The translations under genes were made by a program, and so were the position numbers. The notes under the pieces were generated by a model. The model ran no database searches. It saw only the letters and a program-made list of their open reading frames with translations, and had not been told where the DNA came from. From Paenibacillus senegalimassiliensis (GTDB taxonomy: Bacteria > Bacillota > Bacilli > Paenibacillales > Paenibacillaceae): 64,000 bases of DNA. The stretch covers positions 187,361-251,360 of the forward strand of contig NZ_LN909043.1 of assembly GCF_001486585.1 (NCBI RefSeq), read 5' to 3'. Shown here in pieces: positions 1 through 8,722 of this stretch (the first letter of the stretch is position 1; every line of letters begins with the position of its first letter).

Positions 1-419
1 AGGAGCGCCAGATTGCAATGGAATGCTTGGCGAAGGTAGGCATGGCAGACTTTGCTGGTCGTCAGATCAGCCAACTGTCAGGCGGGCAGCAGCAACGGGT
101 ATTTCTGGCACGGGCGCTGGCACAGAACGCGCAATTGTATTTTATGGATGAGCCGTTCTCCGGGGTGGATGCAACAACGGAGAAGGCGATCATCAATCTG
201 CTGCATGAGCTTAAGGAACAGGGGAAGACCGTATTGGTTGTCCATCATGACCTGTCAACGGTCAAGGAGTATTTTGATCATGTATTGCTGCTAAATGGGG
301 AATTGGTCGCCGCAGGTCCTACGGAAGAGACCTTTACCCCAGCTAATTTGCACAGTACGTACGGGGGCCGAATTGCCATGCTGGCTGATTTTGCCACTGT
401 GCCGTCAGGGACGGTGTGA
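1..419 (+). CDS. mntB: Metal ABC transporter ATPase, 5' end outside window
   Basis: This is the C-terminal part of an ABC ATPase that energises uptake of a divalent metal (Mn or Zn class). The frame is open back to base 3, so the gene begins upstream of the window. Visible are the signature LSGGQQQR, Walker B LYFMDEPF, a D-loop (SGVDATTE) and the switch-histidine region VVHHD. The nucleotide-binding P-loop lies upstream. The stop is 4 bases before the next start, and two MntC/ZnuB-type permeases follow, which matches the ATPase-permease-permease order of Bacillus mntBCD. The solute-binding gene, if linked, would be upstream. Mn versus Zn specificity cannot be read here; the symbol rests on gene order, and zinc import is already covered by a second system at 43.8 kb. 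Confidence 0.85.
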   Translation, partial: ERQIAMECLAKVGMADFAGRQISQLSGGQQQRVFLARALAQNAQLYFMDEPFSGVDATTEKAIINLLHELKEQGKTVLVVHHDLSTVKEYFDHVLLLNGELVAAGPTEETFTPANLHSTYGGRIAMLADFATVPSGTV

Positions 420-423
420 TGCC

Positions 424-1374
424 ATGTTAGCGGATCTGATACGTTGGTTCACCGATCCAAACATGCAGTGGATATTAGCCGGATCTTTGCTGCTTGGCTT
501 AGGTAGTGGAGTGATTGGCTCCTTCACCTTCTTGCGCAAGCAAAGCTTGCTCGGGGACGCGCTGGCACATGCAGCTTTGCCCGGGATATGTATCGCATTT
601 ATGCTGAGCGGGGTCAAATCGGTGGGGCTGTTCATGCTGGGGGCTATCATCGCAGGCATGTTGGCTACCTTCGGTATTTCAGCCATTACTCGTTATTCGC
701 GGATTAAGCAGGATGCGGCGCTTGGTATTGTATTGTCCGTATTTTTCGGAATCGGGATTGTCCTGCTGACCAAGATTCAGCATAGCGGCAACGGGAACCA
801 AAGCGGGCTGGATAAATACATGTTCGGTCAAGCGGCTTCCATGATGTTATCGGACGTTTATATGATGGGTGCGGTGTCCGTACTTCTGATTGTCGTCTGT
901 GCGCTGTTGTTCAAGGAGTTCAAGCTGGTCAGCTTTGACCCTGGTTTTGCCCGGGGGATGGGGTTGAAGGTAGCATTTCTGGAGCAACTGTTGCTGCTGA
1001 TGACCGTTATTGCGGTCGTCGTTGGTATTCAGGCTGTAGGTGTTGTGCTTGTAGCAGCCTTGTTGATTACCCCTGCTGTGGCCGCAAGATACTGGACGGA
1101 TGCCTTAGGTCTGATGGTCGTATTGGCAGGAGTGTTTGGCGCTTTGTCAGGCGTGACAGGGACGCTAATCAGTTCCACTTTATCTAATTTGCCGACTGGC
1201 CCGGTAACGGTGCTGGCCGCCACGGCATTGTTTTTTGTTTCTGCGGTATTTGCCCCCAATCGGGGACTTCTGGCCAAGTGGCTCCGGCATTTACGTAGTC
1301 GCAGTGAGGTGCAGAAGTATGCGGGTCGCGCCGTTGTTCATCAAAGTCAGACGGTAGAAAGGGGGACGGAATGA
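424..1374 (+). CDS. mntC: Metal ABC transporter permease
   Basis: A 316-residue integral membrane protein of the ABC-3 (ZnuB/MntB/TroC) permease family, with about eight or nine hydrophobic segments. It carries the family N-terminal motif FLRKQSLLGDALAHAALPG (residues ~34-52) and a cytoplasmic coupling segment KEFKLVSFDPGFARGMG. It would form the membrane channel with the upstream ATPase and the following permease. The ATG at 424 was chosen because it follows the ATPase stop directly; an in-frame ATG at 295 lies inside the ATPase gene. Its stop TGA (1372-1374) is one base before the next ATG, so the three genes are translationally coupled. Confidence 0.87.
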   Translation: MLADLIRWFTDPNMQWILAGSLLLGLGSGVIGSFTFLRKQSLLGDALAHAALPGICIAFMLSGVKSVGLFMLGAIIAGMLATFGISAITRYSRIKQDAALGIVLSVFFGIGIVLLTKIQHSGNGNQSGLDKYMFGQAASMMLSDVYMMGAVSVLLIVVCALLFKEFKLVSFDPGFARGMGLKVAFLEQLLLLMTVIAVVVGIQAVGVVLVAALLITPAVAARYWTDALGLMVVLAGVFGALSGVTGTLISSTLSNLPTGPVTVLAATALFFVSAVFAPNRGLLAKWLRHLRSRSEVQKYAGRAVVHQSQTVERGTE

Positions 1375-1375
1375 T

Positions 1376-2257
1376 ATGACGGATTTTTGGATTATTCTCA
1401 CCGGAACCCTGGTGGCTGCTACTTGTGGGATATTGGGCTGCTTTCTCGTCCTGCGCAAAATGGCGATGGTTGGCGATGCCATCAGTCACTCTGTATTGCC
1501 CGGGATCGCGATTGCATTCCTGATCAGTAGCTCCCGAGATTCCATGCTAATGCTGTTTGGGGCAGCGGTACTTGGCTTGATTACCGTATTTCTGATTCAA
1601 CTGCTGCAAAATAGCGGCCTGCAATCGGATGCGTCCATCGGTATTGTGTTCACCGCACTGTTCGCTATCGGTGTTATTATCATTAGCCGGAATGCGGCCC
1701 ATATTGATTTGGATCTTGATTGTGTCTTGTTCGGCGAAATTGCATACGTGCAATGGGATACATGGGTGTGGAACGGTTACGACATGGGACCTGTAGCCGT
1801 ATGGATGCTCGGCGGTACGCTATTGATTGTTCTTGCCGCTATCGGGTTGTTCTATAAGCAGTTCAAGCTATGTGCCTTTGACCCGGCGCTCGCCGCTGCT
1901 GTGGGTATCCCGGTGGCATTGTTCCATTATATGTTGATGGGGCTGGTCTCGCTGTCCACCGTAGCTTCATTCGAAAGTGTTGGCGCCATCCTGGTCGTAG
2001 GCATGTTGATTATTCCGGCCGCTACGGCTTACTTGCTGACGGATCGTCTTAGCATGATGATCGTTTATAGTGTACTGATCGGTGCTATTAGTGCAACAGG
2101 CGGCTACTATGCGGCGAAATGGCTGGATGCTTCCATCGCTGGAGCCATGGTCACGGTAGCGGGGATCTTGTTCGTGTTAGCGTTCATCCTGTCTCCATCC
2201 CATGGGTTGGTGGCTCGGTTGGGCAAACGCAGACGGATGAATTCCGCGGCTGCTTAA
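1376..2257 (+). CDS. mntD: Metal ABC transporter permease, second subunit
   Basis: A 293-residue ABC-3 family permease, paralogous to the preceding gene. It has FLVLRKMAMVGDAISHSVLPG near residue 25 and the coupling-type segment KQFKLCAFDPALAAAVGIP near residue 165, with about eight transmembrane segments. The start ATG is one base after the upstream stop. Two different permeases in a row are typical of MntC/MntD, whereas ZnuB usually works as a homodimer, which supports assigning this operon to manganese. It is the last gene of the operon and is followed by a terminator. Confidence 0.86.
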   Translation: MTDFWIILTGTLVAATCGILGCFLVLRKMAMVGDAISHSVLPGIAIAFLISSSRDSMLMLFGAAVLGLITVFLIQLLQNSGLQSDASIGIVFTALFAIGVIIISRNAAHIDLDLDCVLFGEIAYVQWDTWVWNGYDMGPVAVWMLGGTLLIVLAAIGLFYKQFKLCAFDPALAAAVGIPVALFHYMLMGLVSLSTVASFESVGAILVVGMLIIPAATAYLLTDRLSMMIVYSVLIGAISATGGYYAAKWLDASIAGAMVTVAGILFVLAFILSPSHGLVARLGKRRRMNSAAA

Positions 2258-2280
2258 TCTGAAATAGATCAGGTTGAGCG

Positions 2281-2346
2281 AAAGACTCTATTCTGAATTC
2301 ATGGGACCATTTTGGTCTTATGGAGCAGGGTAGAGTCTTTTTTCAT
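2281..2346 (+). terminator. Intrinsic terminator after the mnt-type operon
   Basis: A 10-bp perfect inverted repeat, AAAGACTCTA (2281-2290) and TAGAGTCTTT (2331-2340), runs into a T tract. The 40-nt loop holds a second small hairpin (GACCA/TGGTC at 2305-2317). Confidence 0.75.
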
Positions 2347-2467
2347 GAACGGATGATTATGCTGGAAGGCTTACCCAAAGCCTGATAAGCTTTGTTGGCT
2401 TCTTGGGAATATGGTAAAATGACGGTAGCTTACAGAGACAAGAACATGGGGATGGGGGAGTTGTCTT

Positions 2468-3211
2468 TTGAAATACAAACTGCTGGCACTCGATATGGAT
2501 GGGACGTTGCTTAATGATCTTCATGAGATTACACCGGAAACAGAGTATTGGATTCGCAAGGCCGCTGCGGCCGGGGTTCATGTCTGCCTATCTACGGGGC
2601 GCAGCTATGATGAGGCAATTCCTTACGGAGACCAGTTGAATTTGGGAACGCCGATGATTACGGTCAACGGCAGCGAGATATGGAAATCACCGCATGAATT
2701 GCATCGACGGATACTTCTGGAACGCCCGCTGATTGCAAGGTTATATGAAATTTCCCGGGAAAAGCAAGTGTGGTTCTGGGCAAATTCGGTAGAGGGCAGC
2801 TTTAATGAAGGAAGCTGGCTACCGGAGCTTCTGGAACGCAACCACTGGTTGAAATTCGGTTATTTTACAGAAGATGATGCTGCACGGATGGCTATTTTGC
2901 AGGAATTAGAAGAGATGGATAGCTTCCAAATTACCAACTCTTCACCGCATAATTTGGAGATAAATCCGAAGGGGATCAGCAAGGCCAGCGGGATTCAAAC
3001 GGTGTGCGAGCTGCTTGGCTTGCAGATGTCCGAGGTTGTGGCTATCGGCGACAGCCTGAACGATTTGGCAGCCATAGAAGCCGCCGGACTTGGCGTAGCT
3101 ATGGGAAATGCCCAGGAACTCGTCAAGGAGAAGGCCGATCTCGTTACCGCTACTAATAATGAAGATGGAATTGCCTGGATTATTCGAGATTATGTTCTGA
3201 CGGAGGAGTGA
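2468..3211 (+). CDS. Cof-type HAD phosphatase
   Basis: A 247-residue HAD-superfamily hydrolase of the Cof/IIB type, which dephosphorylates small sugar phosphates or cofactors such as FMN and PLP. Motif I LALDMDGTLLND (residues 5-16) holds the nucleophilic Asp and the acid/base Asp. Motif II is CLSTG, and motifs III-IV are seen as NPKGISKASG and AIGDSLNDLAAIEAAG near residues 170-215. Translation starts at TTG 2468, seven bases after GGGGGAG; there is no in-frame ATG nearby. The stop is 6 bases before the next gene, so the pair is probably co-transcribed. The substrate cannot be predicted. Confidence 0.88.
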   Translation: MKYKLLALDMDGTLLNDLHEITPETEYWIRKAAAAGVHVCLSTGRSYDEAIPYGDQLNLGTPMITVNGSEIWKSPHELHRRILLERPLIARLYEISREKQVWFWANSVEGSFNEGSWLPELLERNHWLKFGYFTEDDAARMAILQELEEMDSFQITNSSPHNLEINPKGISKASGIQTVCELLGLQMSEVVAIGDSLNDLAAIEAAGLGVAMGNAQELVKEKADLVTATNNEDGIAWIIRDYVLTEE

Positions 3212-3217
3212 CTTCAC

Positions 3218-3706
3218 TTGCTGACCGTAATAGGCTGGATTATCGTGATTGCTTTATTTGCCGTAGGCCTGGCAGGCGCTGTATATCCTGTCTTGCCGGG
3301 TGCGCTTGCCATCTACTTTGCTTTTTTTGTCTATGGCTGGTTTTTCTCCTTCGATTCATTTGGTCCCTTCTTCTGGATTGTGCAAACGCTGATTGTGGTC
3401 GTTCTATTCGTAGCCGACTACGCGGTGGGGGCTTGGGGAGTGAAGAAGTTTGGCGGCAGCAAGCTGTCCGTCTGGCTTAGCACCATCGGTATTATTGTGG
3501 GTCCCTTTGTCATCCCGGCCTTTGGTCTGGTGTTGGGGCCGCTCATTGGCGCTATGATTGGCGAGCTAATCAAGGGAGAGTCCTTGTCCAGATCGTTTAA
3601 GGTCGGGATAGGCTCTGTAGTTGGCTTGTTTAGCAGTATGGTGGTCAAAATTATTTTGCAGATTGTAATGATCATTGTGTTCGTCATTTGGATTGTTGTT
3701 TTTTAA
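3218..3706 (+). CDS. DUF456 family membrane protein
   Basis: A 162-residue very hydrophobic protein with about four or five transmembrane segments. The N-terminal motif YPVLPGALAIYFAFFVYGW and the glycine-rich middle stretch GLVLGPLIGAMIGELI identify the DUF456 family, whose function is not known. It starts with TTG at 3218 behind GGAGGAG (3202-3208), immediately downstream of the HAD gene. No catalytic residues are evident. Confidence 0.8.
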   Translation: MLTVIGWIIVIALFAVGLAGAVYPVLPGALAIYFAFFVYGWFFSFDSFGPFFWIVQTLIVVVLFVADYAVGAWGVKKFGGSKLSVWLSTIGIIVGPFVIPAFGLVLGPLIGAMIGELIKGESLSRSFKVGIGSVVGLFSSMVVKIILQIVMIIVFVIWIVVF

Positions 3707-3828
3707 TATAGAAGCGTGATGAACCCAATGCACATGGGAGCCTACCTTTCAGGATGTTTTGTCCATTTTTTTGCTATTTCTAGTGAGCAATATTAGTTAT
3801 CAGGTTTGTGGGGAAAGAAGGAATCGAG

Positions 3829-5451
3829 TTGTCGAAGAAAGAGTCGTTTGTTAGAGGTACGTTAATTTTAGCTGGAGCAGCGCTCATTGCCAGAGTTTTG
3901 GGCTTGTTCCAGCGCGTTCCGTTAGAGCACATTCTCGGGGAGATCGGGAATGCCTCCTACTCCCAGGCTAATGCGGCATACTTTATGCTGTTAACGTTGG
4001 CCACGGCGGGGATACCAAGTACACTAAGCAAAATGGTGTCAGAGAGGCACGCCTTAAATCGGCCAGAGGAAGCACGGCGCATTTATCAGGCAGCACTTCT
4101 TTTTGCCGCGTTCGCCGGGGTAGTTATGTTTATCCTGCTCTATATCCTGGCCCCTTATTATGCCATTGCCTCCAAGGTTCCGGAGTCCGTCACGGCGATT
4201 CGAGCCTTGGCTCCGGCGTTGCTGTTGTTCCCACTGATTGCGATGATTCGCGGTTATTTGCAAGGGCGCAACATCATGATTGCTGGCGGGGTGTCTCAGG
4301 TCATTGAGCAAATTGTCCGTGTAGCCACCGGTATATTGTTAGCGTTCCTGCTGTTTCACTGGGGATATTCCGGTCAGACGATTGCGGCGGGGGCTACCTT
4401 TGGCGCCGTATTGGGTGGGGTCGCTGCACTTATGGTCATGCTGTATTATAGTATGAAAATGTCGCGTCAGGACCGTAATGAAGCCAGTCATGCTGCAATA
4501 AATGGTGTGTCTCGGACGCCCCTCAAGCGGATTTATGGGGAGATTTTCAAGCTATCGATTCCGATAGTGTTAACCGCCTTGGCTGTTCCGGCCGTAAACT
4601 TTATTGATAATTCAATATTAAATCCGCTCTTAAGTGGGCAAATGAGCTTGAGTAAGTCCACTTACCTGTTAGGTATTTTGGGGAACCGGGCACAAATGAT
4701 CGCTGGCATTCCGCCAATCCTGGCAATCGCACTAAGTCAATCGCTGGTGCCGATTATTTCCGCCGCTTATGCGCGGAAGGATGAGGAGCATTTGCAGCGG
4801 CAGGTCACCTTGGCTATGCGGGTAGCGGTGCTCAGCGGTATGCCGATTATTCTGGCATTGGGTACGGCGGCTTACTCCGTAAACGGTTTGCTGTTCAGTA
4901 CGCGAGATGGTAGCAGTATTGTAGCACTGTTAACGTTCATGACGATTTTCCAAATCACGATGATGACCAGTAACTCCATCCTGCTAGGGGTAGGCAAGGC
5001 TAATCTATCGATGGTCCACGTTGGCATCGGGGTGGCGGTCAAGTTGGCGTCTAGTGTCGTGTTGGCTCAATTTATGGGGATATACGGAATTATTACTGCG
5101 ACAGGGTTATGCTTCCTGGTGATTACGCTGCTTAATGTGCGTGCAATCAAGCGTATTGTGCCGTTCTCGTTGATGGGTAAGCGTTGGGCGGGGTTCCTGC
5201 TGACCGTCGTTGCCTTGTCTGGGGTAGGTTACGGTCTGAACCAATTGGGTATTCAAATGGTGGATCTGATGCCAGCCCGTATTGCCTTCTTCCTCACCTG
5301 TGCGATTGTAGGTGTAGCTGTAGTAGCGATGTATCCTGTGCTACTGATCCTGCTTCGCGTCGTCCGCAGGGACGAGCTGGCCAGTTACCCTGCACCGCTG
5401 CGTAAGGTGTTGTCACCGTTGATGCGGTTGCAGCGGGTACCCGGAAAGTAA
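3829..5451 (+). CDS. MurJ/SpoVB-family lipid flippase
   Basis: A 540-residue polytopic protein with about 14 hydrophobic segments, of the MOP-superfamily polysaccharide-export group that includes Bacillus YtgP (MurJ) and SpoVB. Members flip lipid-linked cell-wall precursors across the membrane. The N terminus SKKESFVRGTLILAGAALI and the internal segment IPILLALG-like PIILALGTAAYSVNGLLF fit the family. TTG 3829 was chosen because AAAGAAGG (3814-3821) sits seven bases upstream and the resulting MSKKESFVRG start is typical; GTG 3808 in the same frame has no ribosome binding site. Whether it is the vegetative MurJ or a sporulation paralogue is open. Confidence 0.8.
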   Translation: MSKKESFVRGTLILAGAALIARVLGLFQRVPLEHILGEIGNASYSQANAAYFMLLTLATAGIPSTLSKMVSERHALNRPEEARRIYQAALLFAAFAGVVMFILLYILAPYYAIASKVPESVTAIRALAPALLLFPLIAMIRGYLQGRNIMIAGGVSQVIEQIVRVATGILLAFLLFHWGYSGQTIAAGATFGAVLGGVAALMVMLYYSMKMSRQDRNEASHAAINGVSRTPLKRIYGEIFKLSIPIVLTALAVPAVNFIDNSILNPLLSGQMSLSKSTYLLGILGNRAQMIAGIPPILAIALSQSLVPIISAAYARKDEEHLQRQVTLAMRVAVLSGMPIILALGTAAYSVNGLLFSTRDGSSIVALLTFMTIFQITMMTSNSILLGVGKANLSMVHVGIGVAVKLASSVVLAQFMGIYGIITATGLCFLVITLLNVRAIKRIVPFSLMGKRWAGFLLTVVALSGVGYGLNQLGIQMVDLMPARIAFFLTCAIVGVAVVAMYPVLLILLRVVRRDELASYPAPLRKVLSPLMRLQRVPGK

Positions 5452-5463
5452 GGAACATGGAGT

Positions 5464-5503
5464 AGAAGCACAATTGATTATTGTGGCTTCTGCTCTTTTT
5501 TTT
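5464..5503 (+). terminator. Intrinsic terminator after the flippase gene
   Basis: Stem AGAAGC-ACAAT (5464-5474) pairs with ATTGTGGCTTCT (5480-5491) with one bulge and is followed by nine T residues. It also lies directly downstream of the convergent TetR gene but has no T tract in that direction. Confidence 0.8.
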
Positions 5504-5512
5504 GTAAACAGA

Positions 5513-6064
5513 TTAGTTGTCTCCAGTAACAGAGGAAATTCCTGAAGTAAATAGCCGATCTATCAAACGAAATAATTCGTCCGGGGACAGATCTTTGTGT
5601 CTGCGTTGCCAGAGGAGCAGCAGTGAAAAAGAAGTAGAGATATGGAACTCCAACAAATACGGTGTTATTGAACTGTTTTCCGGTAAACAATAATTTGGCC
5701 CTTCTTCTGCAAAAAATTCCCCTTTCAGCTTTTCTAGAAAACGGATATTACCGTAATTCCCCAATAAAGTATTTAGGTGCATTTCTTTTTCCTCGAATAG
5801 CAGCAGTATATCCTGTGGCTTGATGTCCACTTGCTCCGTGTTATTTAATTTACTACGAAAATAATCCAATATATCGTTTTCCACGTAGCCAAGCAAATCG
5901 TAAACATCGGTAAAATACTGATAAAAGGTACTGCGATTGTATCCCGACTTGTTTGCAATTTCCTGGACTGTGATTTTCTCTATGGGCTTTTGACCATAAA
6001 GTTCGCAAAAAATGCTGATGAACGTTTGTCTTGTTTTCTCGGTAACTTCCGGTTGTTTTCTCAT
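5513..6064 (-). CDS. TetR/AcrR family transcriptional regulator
   Basis: A 183-residue repressor-type protein. The N-terminal helix-turn-helix is clear: ITVQEIANKSGYNRSTFYQYFTDVYDLL (residues ~27-54), the TetR signature. The C-terminal half is an unassigned ligand-binding domain. ATG 6064 was chosen because AAAGGAG precedes it by 7-8 bases; a longer in-frame start at 6112 lacks a ribosome binding site. It is divergent from the ketopantoate-reductase-like gene, and a perfect palindrome lies in the shared intergenic region, so autoregulation and control of that neighbour are likely. Confidence 0.85.
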   Translation of the reverse strand: MRKQPEVTEKTRQTFISIFCELYGQKPIEKITVQEIANKSGYNRSTFYQYFTDVYDLLGYVENDILDYFRSKLNNTEQVDIKPQDILLLFEEKEMHLNTLLGNYGNIRFLEKLKGEFFAEEGPNYCLPENSSITPYLLEFHISTSFSLLLLWQRRHKDLSPDELFRLIDRLFTSGISSVTGDN

Positions 6065-6141
6065 CTCTCGCTCCTTTGTGAACCATCCCATCATCCGACA
6101 AATGAGAACCATTTGATGGTTGTTGAATGTAAAACAAAATC

Positions 6142-6157
6142 GTATGATTCATCATAC
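6142..6157. promoter_or_regulatory. Candidate TetR operator palindrome
   Basis: GTATGAT-TC-ATCATAC is a perfect 7+7-bp inverted repeat with a 2-bp spacer. It lies between the divergent TetR gene (start 6064) and the leader ORF (start 6198), which is where operators of TetR-type local repressors are usually found. Confidence 0.55.
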
Positions 6158-6197
6158 AACACATTGTCTTATAGTCAAAGGCACAAGGAGGATAACA

Positions 6198-6239
6198 ATG
6201 AAACATTTAACGAGCCTTGGGAAGAGGGTTGCTAGATGA
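6198..6239 (+). CDS. Possible 13-residue leader peptide
   Basis: ATG 6198 follows a very strong ribosome binding site, AAGGAGG (6185-6191), and encodes MKHLTSLGKRVAR. Its TGA stop (6237-6239) overlaps the next start codon as ATGA. The downstream gene has only a weaker GAAGAGGG site of its own, so its translation may depend on ribosomes finishing this short frame. I cannot tell whether the peptide has a role or is only a coupling device. Confidence 0.45.
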   Translation: MKHLTSLGKRVAR

Positions 6240-7102
6240 GGATATTAGTCTATGGTGCGGGGGTTCTTGGCAGCCTCTATGCCGCCCGTCTGTATGAGGG
6301 GGGACGCGATGTCTCGTTGCTGGCCCGGGGGAAGCGCCTGGCTGTTCTGCGTCGTCACGGCGTACAACTTGCCGAAGCAAATAGCCCGGTCATCAGGCAA
6401 GTAGCGGTTCCGGTGGTAGAGCACCCTGACGGAGATTACGACCTGATTATCGTTTTCGTCCGTACCCATCAGGTAGACGCGGTGCTGGAGTCCATCGCGA
6501 ATCTCAAAAGTGATGTGCTGTTCATGCTCAACTGGGCAGCCGGAGCCACACCGCTGGGAGCGAAGATTGGGCGGGAGCGAGTGCTGCTTGGTTACCCAAC
6601 GTCTGCGGGTACCTTGGATGGCGATGTGGTCCGCTACCGTTCGACCAGCTTCATAACCAGCTTGGTCCCCATGCCTATCGGTGAGCCGGATGGCAGCAGC
6701 AGTCCGCGACTGAAACGAATCGCAGGGGAGTTCCGTGCTGCGGGAATTAACGTTAAGGTCGAGCCTCGGATGGACGCCTGGCTCAAGACCCATGCGGCGT
6801 TTGAGGTGCCGCTCTTGCAGGCGGTGAACGCAGCAGGGGGCCCACTGGCCTTGGCTGACGACCGGGAAGCTATCCGCAGCATGATTCGCTTCATGCGAGA
6901 CAACCTGTCCATGATGTCGAACCCGCCAGTGCCTCGCGGGTTCGCTGCCTTGAAGAATCTGCCAGAGGGGATGCTTGCTGTCATGCTGCGACGCTTCTTG
7001 CGGAGTTCGGTCACTGAGCAGCTCAATAGCCCCTCGCCTGCGGCGATAGCCGAGCTTGAGCGGCTGGGCGAACAGGTATTGGCCCATGTGAGGGTCCTGT
7101 AA
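6236..7102 (+). CDS. Ketopantoate reductase-like (PanE/ApbA family) protein
   Basis: A 288-residue NAD(P)-binding protein. The N-terminal Rossmann motif ILVYGAGVLGSLYAARLYEGG and the following Arg (LLARGKRL, typical of NADPH-binding PanE) are clear. The C-terminal half contains KTHAAFEVPLLQA where PanE proteins have the catalytic Lys region. It is somewhat divergent from housekeeping PanE. Its own regulator (TetR) is divergent upstream and no pantothenate genes are adjacent, so it may reduce another 2-keto acid. ATG 6236 overlaps the stop of the 13-codon leader frame. Confidence 0.72.
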   Translation: MRILVYGAGVLGSLYAARLYEGGRDVSLLARGKRLAVLRRHGVQLAEANSPVIRQVAVPVVEHPDGDYDLIIVFVRTHQVDAVLESIANLKSDVLFMLNWAAGATPLGAKIGRERVLLGYPTSAGTLDGDVVRYRSTSFITSLVPMPIGEPDGSSSPRLKRIAGEFRAAGINVKVEPRMDAWLKTHAAFEVPLLQAVNAAGGPLALADDREAIRSMIRFMRDNLSMMSNPPVPRGFAALKNLPEGMLAVMLRRFLRSSVTEQLNSPSPAAIAELERLGEQVLAHVRVL

Positions 7103-7147
7103 CATCAGGAGCTATGCTTCCTTGACCGGAACCGGGCTATCCATGGG

Positions 7148-8581
7148 CTAACGCTCGTCCACCGCATCGTGCACCAATGCGGTCTTGAGCAGGCCGTTCC
7201 TGTGCTTGCAGCTGATGTCGCACAGGAACGGCCTTTTGGGTGCGCTGATGCCGTCCAGCGCACGAAGGTCCTTGAGCCAATCCTCTCTGGAGATTGGCTC
7301 ATAGGGGGTATCGCCCCAAACGCTTAGCAGTTTGGGGCTGTAGAGACGCTCGCCTGGCGGCAGCGTCTCCATGTCCAGAAGCGCTGACGCCTGCGTGGGC
7401 GTCGTCAGCGCTTCTTCCAGATTGGCCGTGAACAAGTCCGGCCAATAATCCGCCCGCGAGCCGCTATGCGGCACGCTCGCGGCAAACCGCTCCGCGCCGC
7501 TGCGCACGGCGCGGTAGCCCATCAGCATCGCGTACAGGCTCTTGCCTAGCGCGATGCGAGCAGCTAGGCTGCCGAAGTCCGAGACGGTGCGGCCGGCGAG
7601 GCGCCGCACCTTCCAATCGGCAGCCGGCCCGTCCAGGGGCGCGTTCGTACACGCCGCGCCCTCTTCTTCTGCGTCACGCGCTGCTCCCGAGGCTGCATCC
7701 GCAGCCAATGGGGCCTCGCTAGACGCAGCCCGCTCCTCCACCAGTAACGCTGAACTGGCGTCCATGCCTTCCGCTGGTTCCAGCAATGGGAACACGATCT
7801 GATTCAAGCCCATCAGGCTGAAGAGATGAAAGCCCGCCGTTCCGGTCACATACTTCTGGAAATAGGGATGCTGAATGACCCGCTTCTCGATATAATTCTG
7901 CTCGTTAATAATCAGACCAACGGTAAGCAGGGCACTGCCGCGATCAATCCAGAAGCGTTCCCAGAAGGGGCTCATAAATCGGGAGACATGGAAATAGGGC
8001 AGCAAGTGAAAGAGGCTGGCTCCACGCTCCCGACTCTTCCGGTATAAAAGAAGCTGGGGATAGGCATCCTGAAAAATCAAGGCATTGCCCCGCTCCAGGA
8101 AGCGGTAATTCAACCGCTTGGCTTCCGGTTCCATTGCTTCTTCGAGTCTGCTGCCCTGCAAATCGGTCATATTGTATCCGGCATTCCGTGATACCATGTG
8201 GGCGAGGAATGCCCAATGCAGCTCTGGACAAGCCTCGTAACAAGCCAGGTAAGCCGCCGTTCGGGTGATGTTGCTAATTCCTGCCTGACGAGTCTCATCC
8301 GCAATGCTTTCGGCAAGCTGAAGGTCTTCTGCACTGAGCGCTTCAGCCGAGGGACGGGGAGTAAGGCCGCGGCGTAGCAGATCCTCGATCTCCGCAATGA
8401 CGGTGCGGGCGGCTGATTCGCTCCAGCCCAAAGACGCAGGCGCTTCCCGCAACTGGGATGAGCCCGAGAAGGCGGCCGTCTGGCTAGTAATCATAAGCCG
8501 GATAGCGTCGGGCCACCGATGCATGAACCTGGTGATTCGATGGGCTGGCGACGTTTCGTCTGTACGGGATGACCGATCCAT
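7148..8581 (-). CDS. DUF2515 family protein
   Basis: A 477-residue soluble protein resembling DUF2515 (YppC-like) proteins of Bacillales, function unknown. Conserved-looking blocks are NITRTAAYLACYEACPELHWAF-like residues at ~100-125, LFHLLPYFHVSRFMSPFW at ~190 and YFQKYVTGTAGFHLFSLMG at ~245. Residues ~278-320 form an Ala/Glu-rich, high-GC, low-complexity insertion that looks like lineage-specific padding. ATG 8581 has a strong ribosome binding site AGGAAAGGAG nine bases upstream. It is monocistronic and convergent with the ketopantoate-reductase-like gene. Confidence 0.68.
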   Translation of the reverse strand: MDRSSRTDETSPAHRITRFMHRWPDAIRLMITSQTAAFSGSSQLREAPASLGWSESAARTVIAEIEDLLRRGLTPRPSAEALSAEDLQLAESIADETRQAGISNITRTAAYLACYEACPELHWAFLAHMVSRNAGYNMTDLQGSRLEEAMEPEAKRLNYRFLERGNALIFQDAYPQLLLYRKSRERGASLFHLLPYFHVSRFMSPFWERFWIDRGSALLTVGLIINEQNYIEKRVIQHPYFQKYVTGTAGFHLFSLMGLNQIVFPLLEPAEGMDASSALLVEERAASSEAPLAADAASGAARDAEEEGAACTNAPLDGPAADWKVRRLAGRTVSDFGSLAARIALGKSLYAMLMGYRAVRSGAERFAASVPHSGSRADYWPDLFTANLEEALTTPTQASALLDMETLPPGERLYSPKLLSVWGDTPYEPISREDWLKDLRALDGISAPKRPFLCDISCKHRNGLLKTALVHDAVDER

Positions 8582-8623
8582 GGCAACATACTCCTTTCCT
8601 GACCTGCTTCATAATTAGAAGGT

Positions 8624-8640
8624 GACTTTTTGAACAACCT
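8624..8640. repeat. Solitary end of the MITE-like repeat
   Basis: GACTTTTTGAACAACCT matches the right terminal repeat of the element at 34585-34760 in reverse orientation (GACTTTTTGAACTACCT) at 16 of 17 positions. The interior of the element is not recognisable next to it, so this may be a relic or a chance match. Confidence 0.3.
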
Positions 8641-8722
8641 CATAATAGTATGGCCTAAATATTTGACTTCCACCCCTGCATTTGGTTGACTGTAGATACG
8701 AGAGAAGAAAGGGTGAATAGAC

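Noticed and set aside
6245-7105. 286-codon minus-strand ORF
   Set aside because: Antisense to the ketopantoate-reductase-like gene, which has a clear Rossmann motif; the shadow has none.
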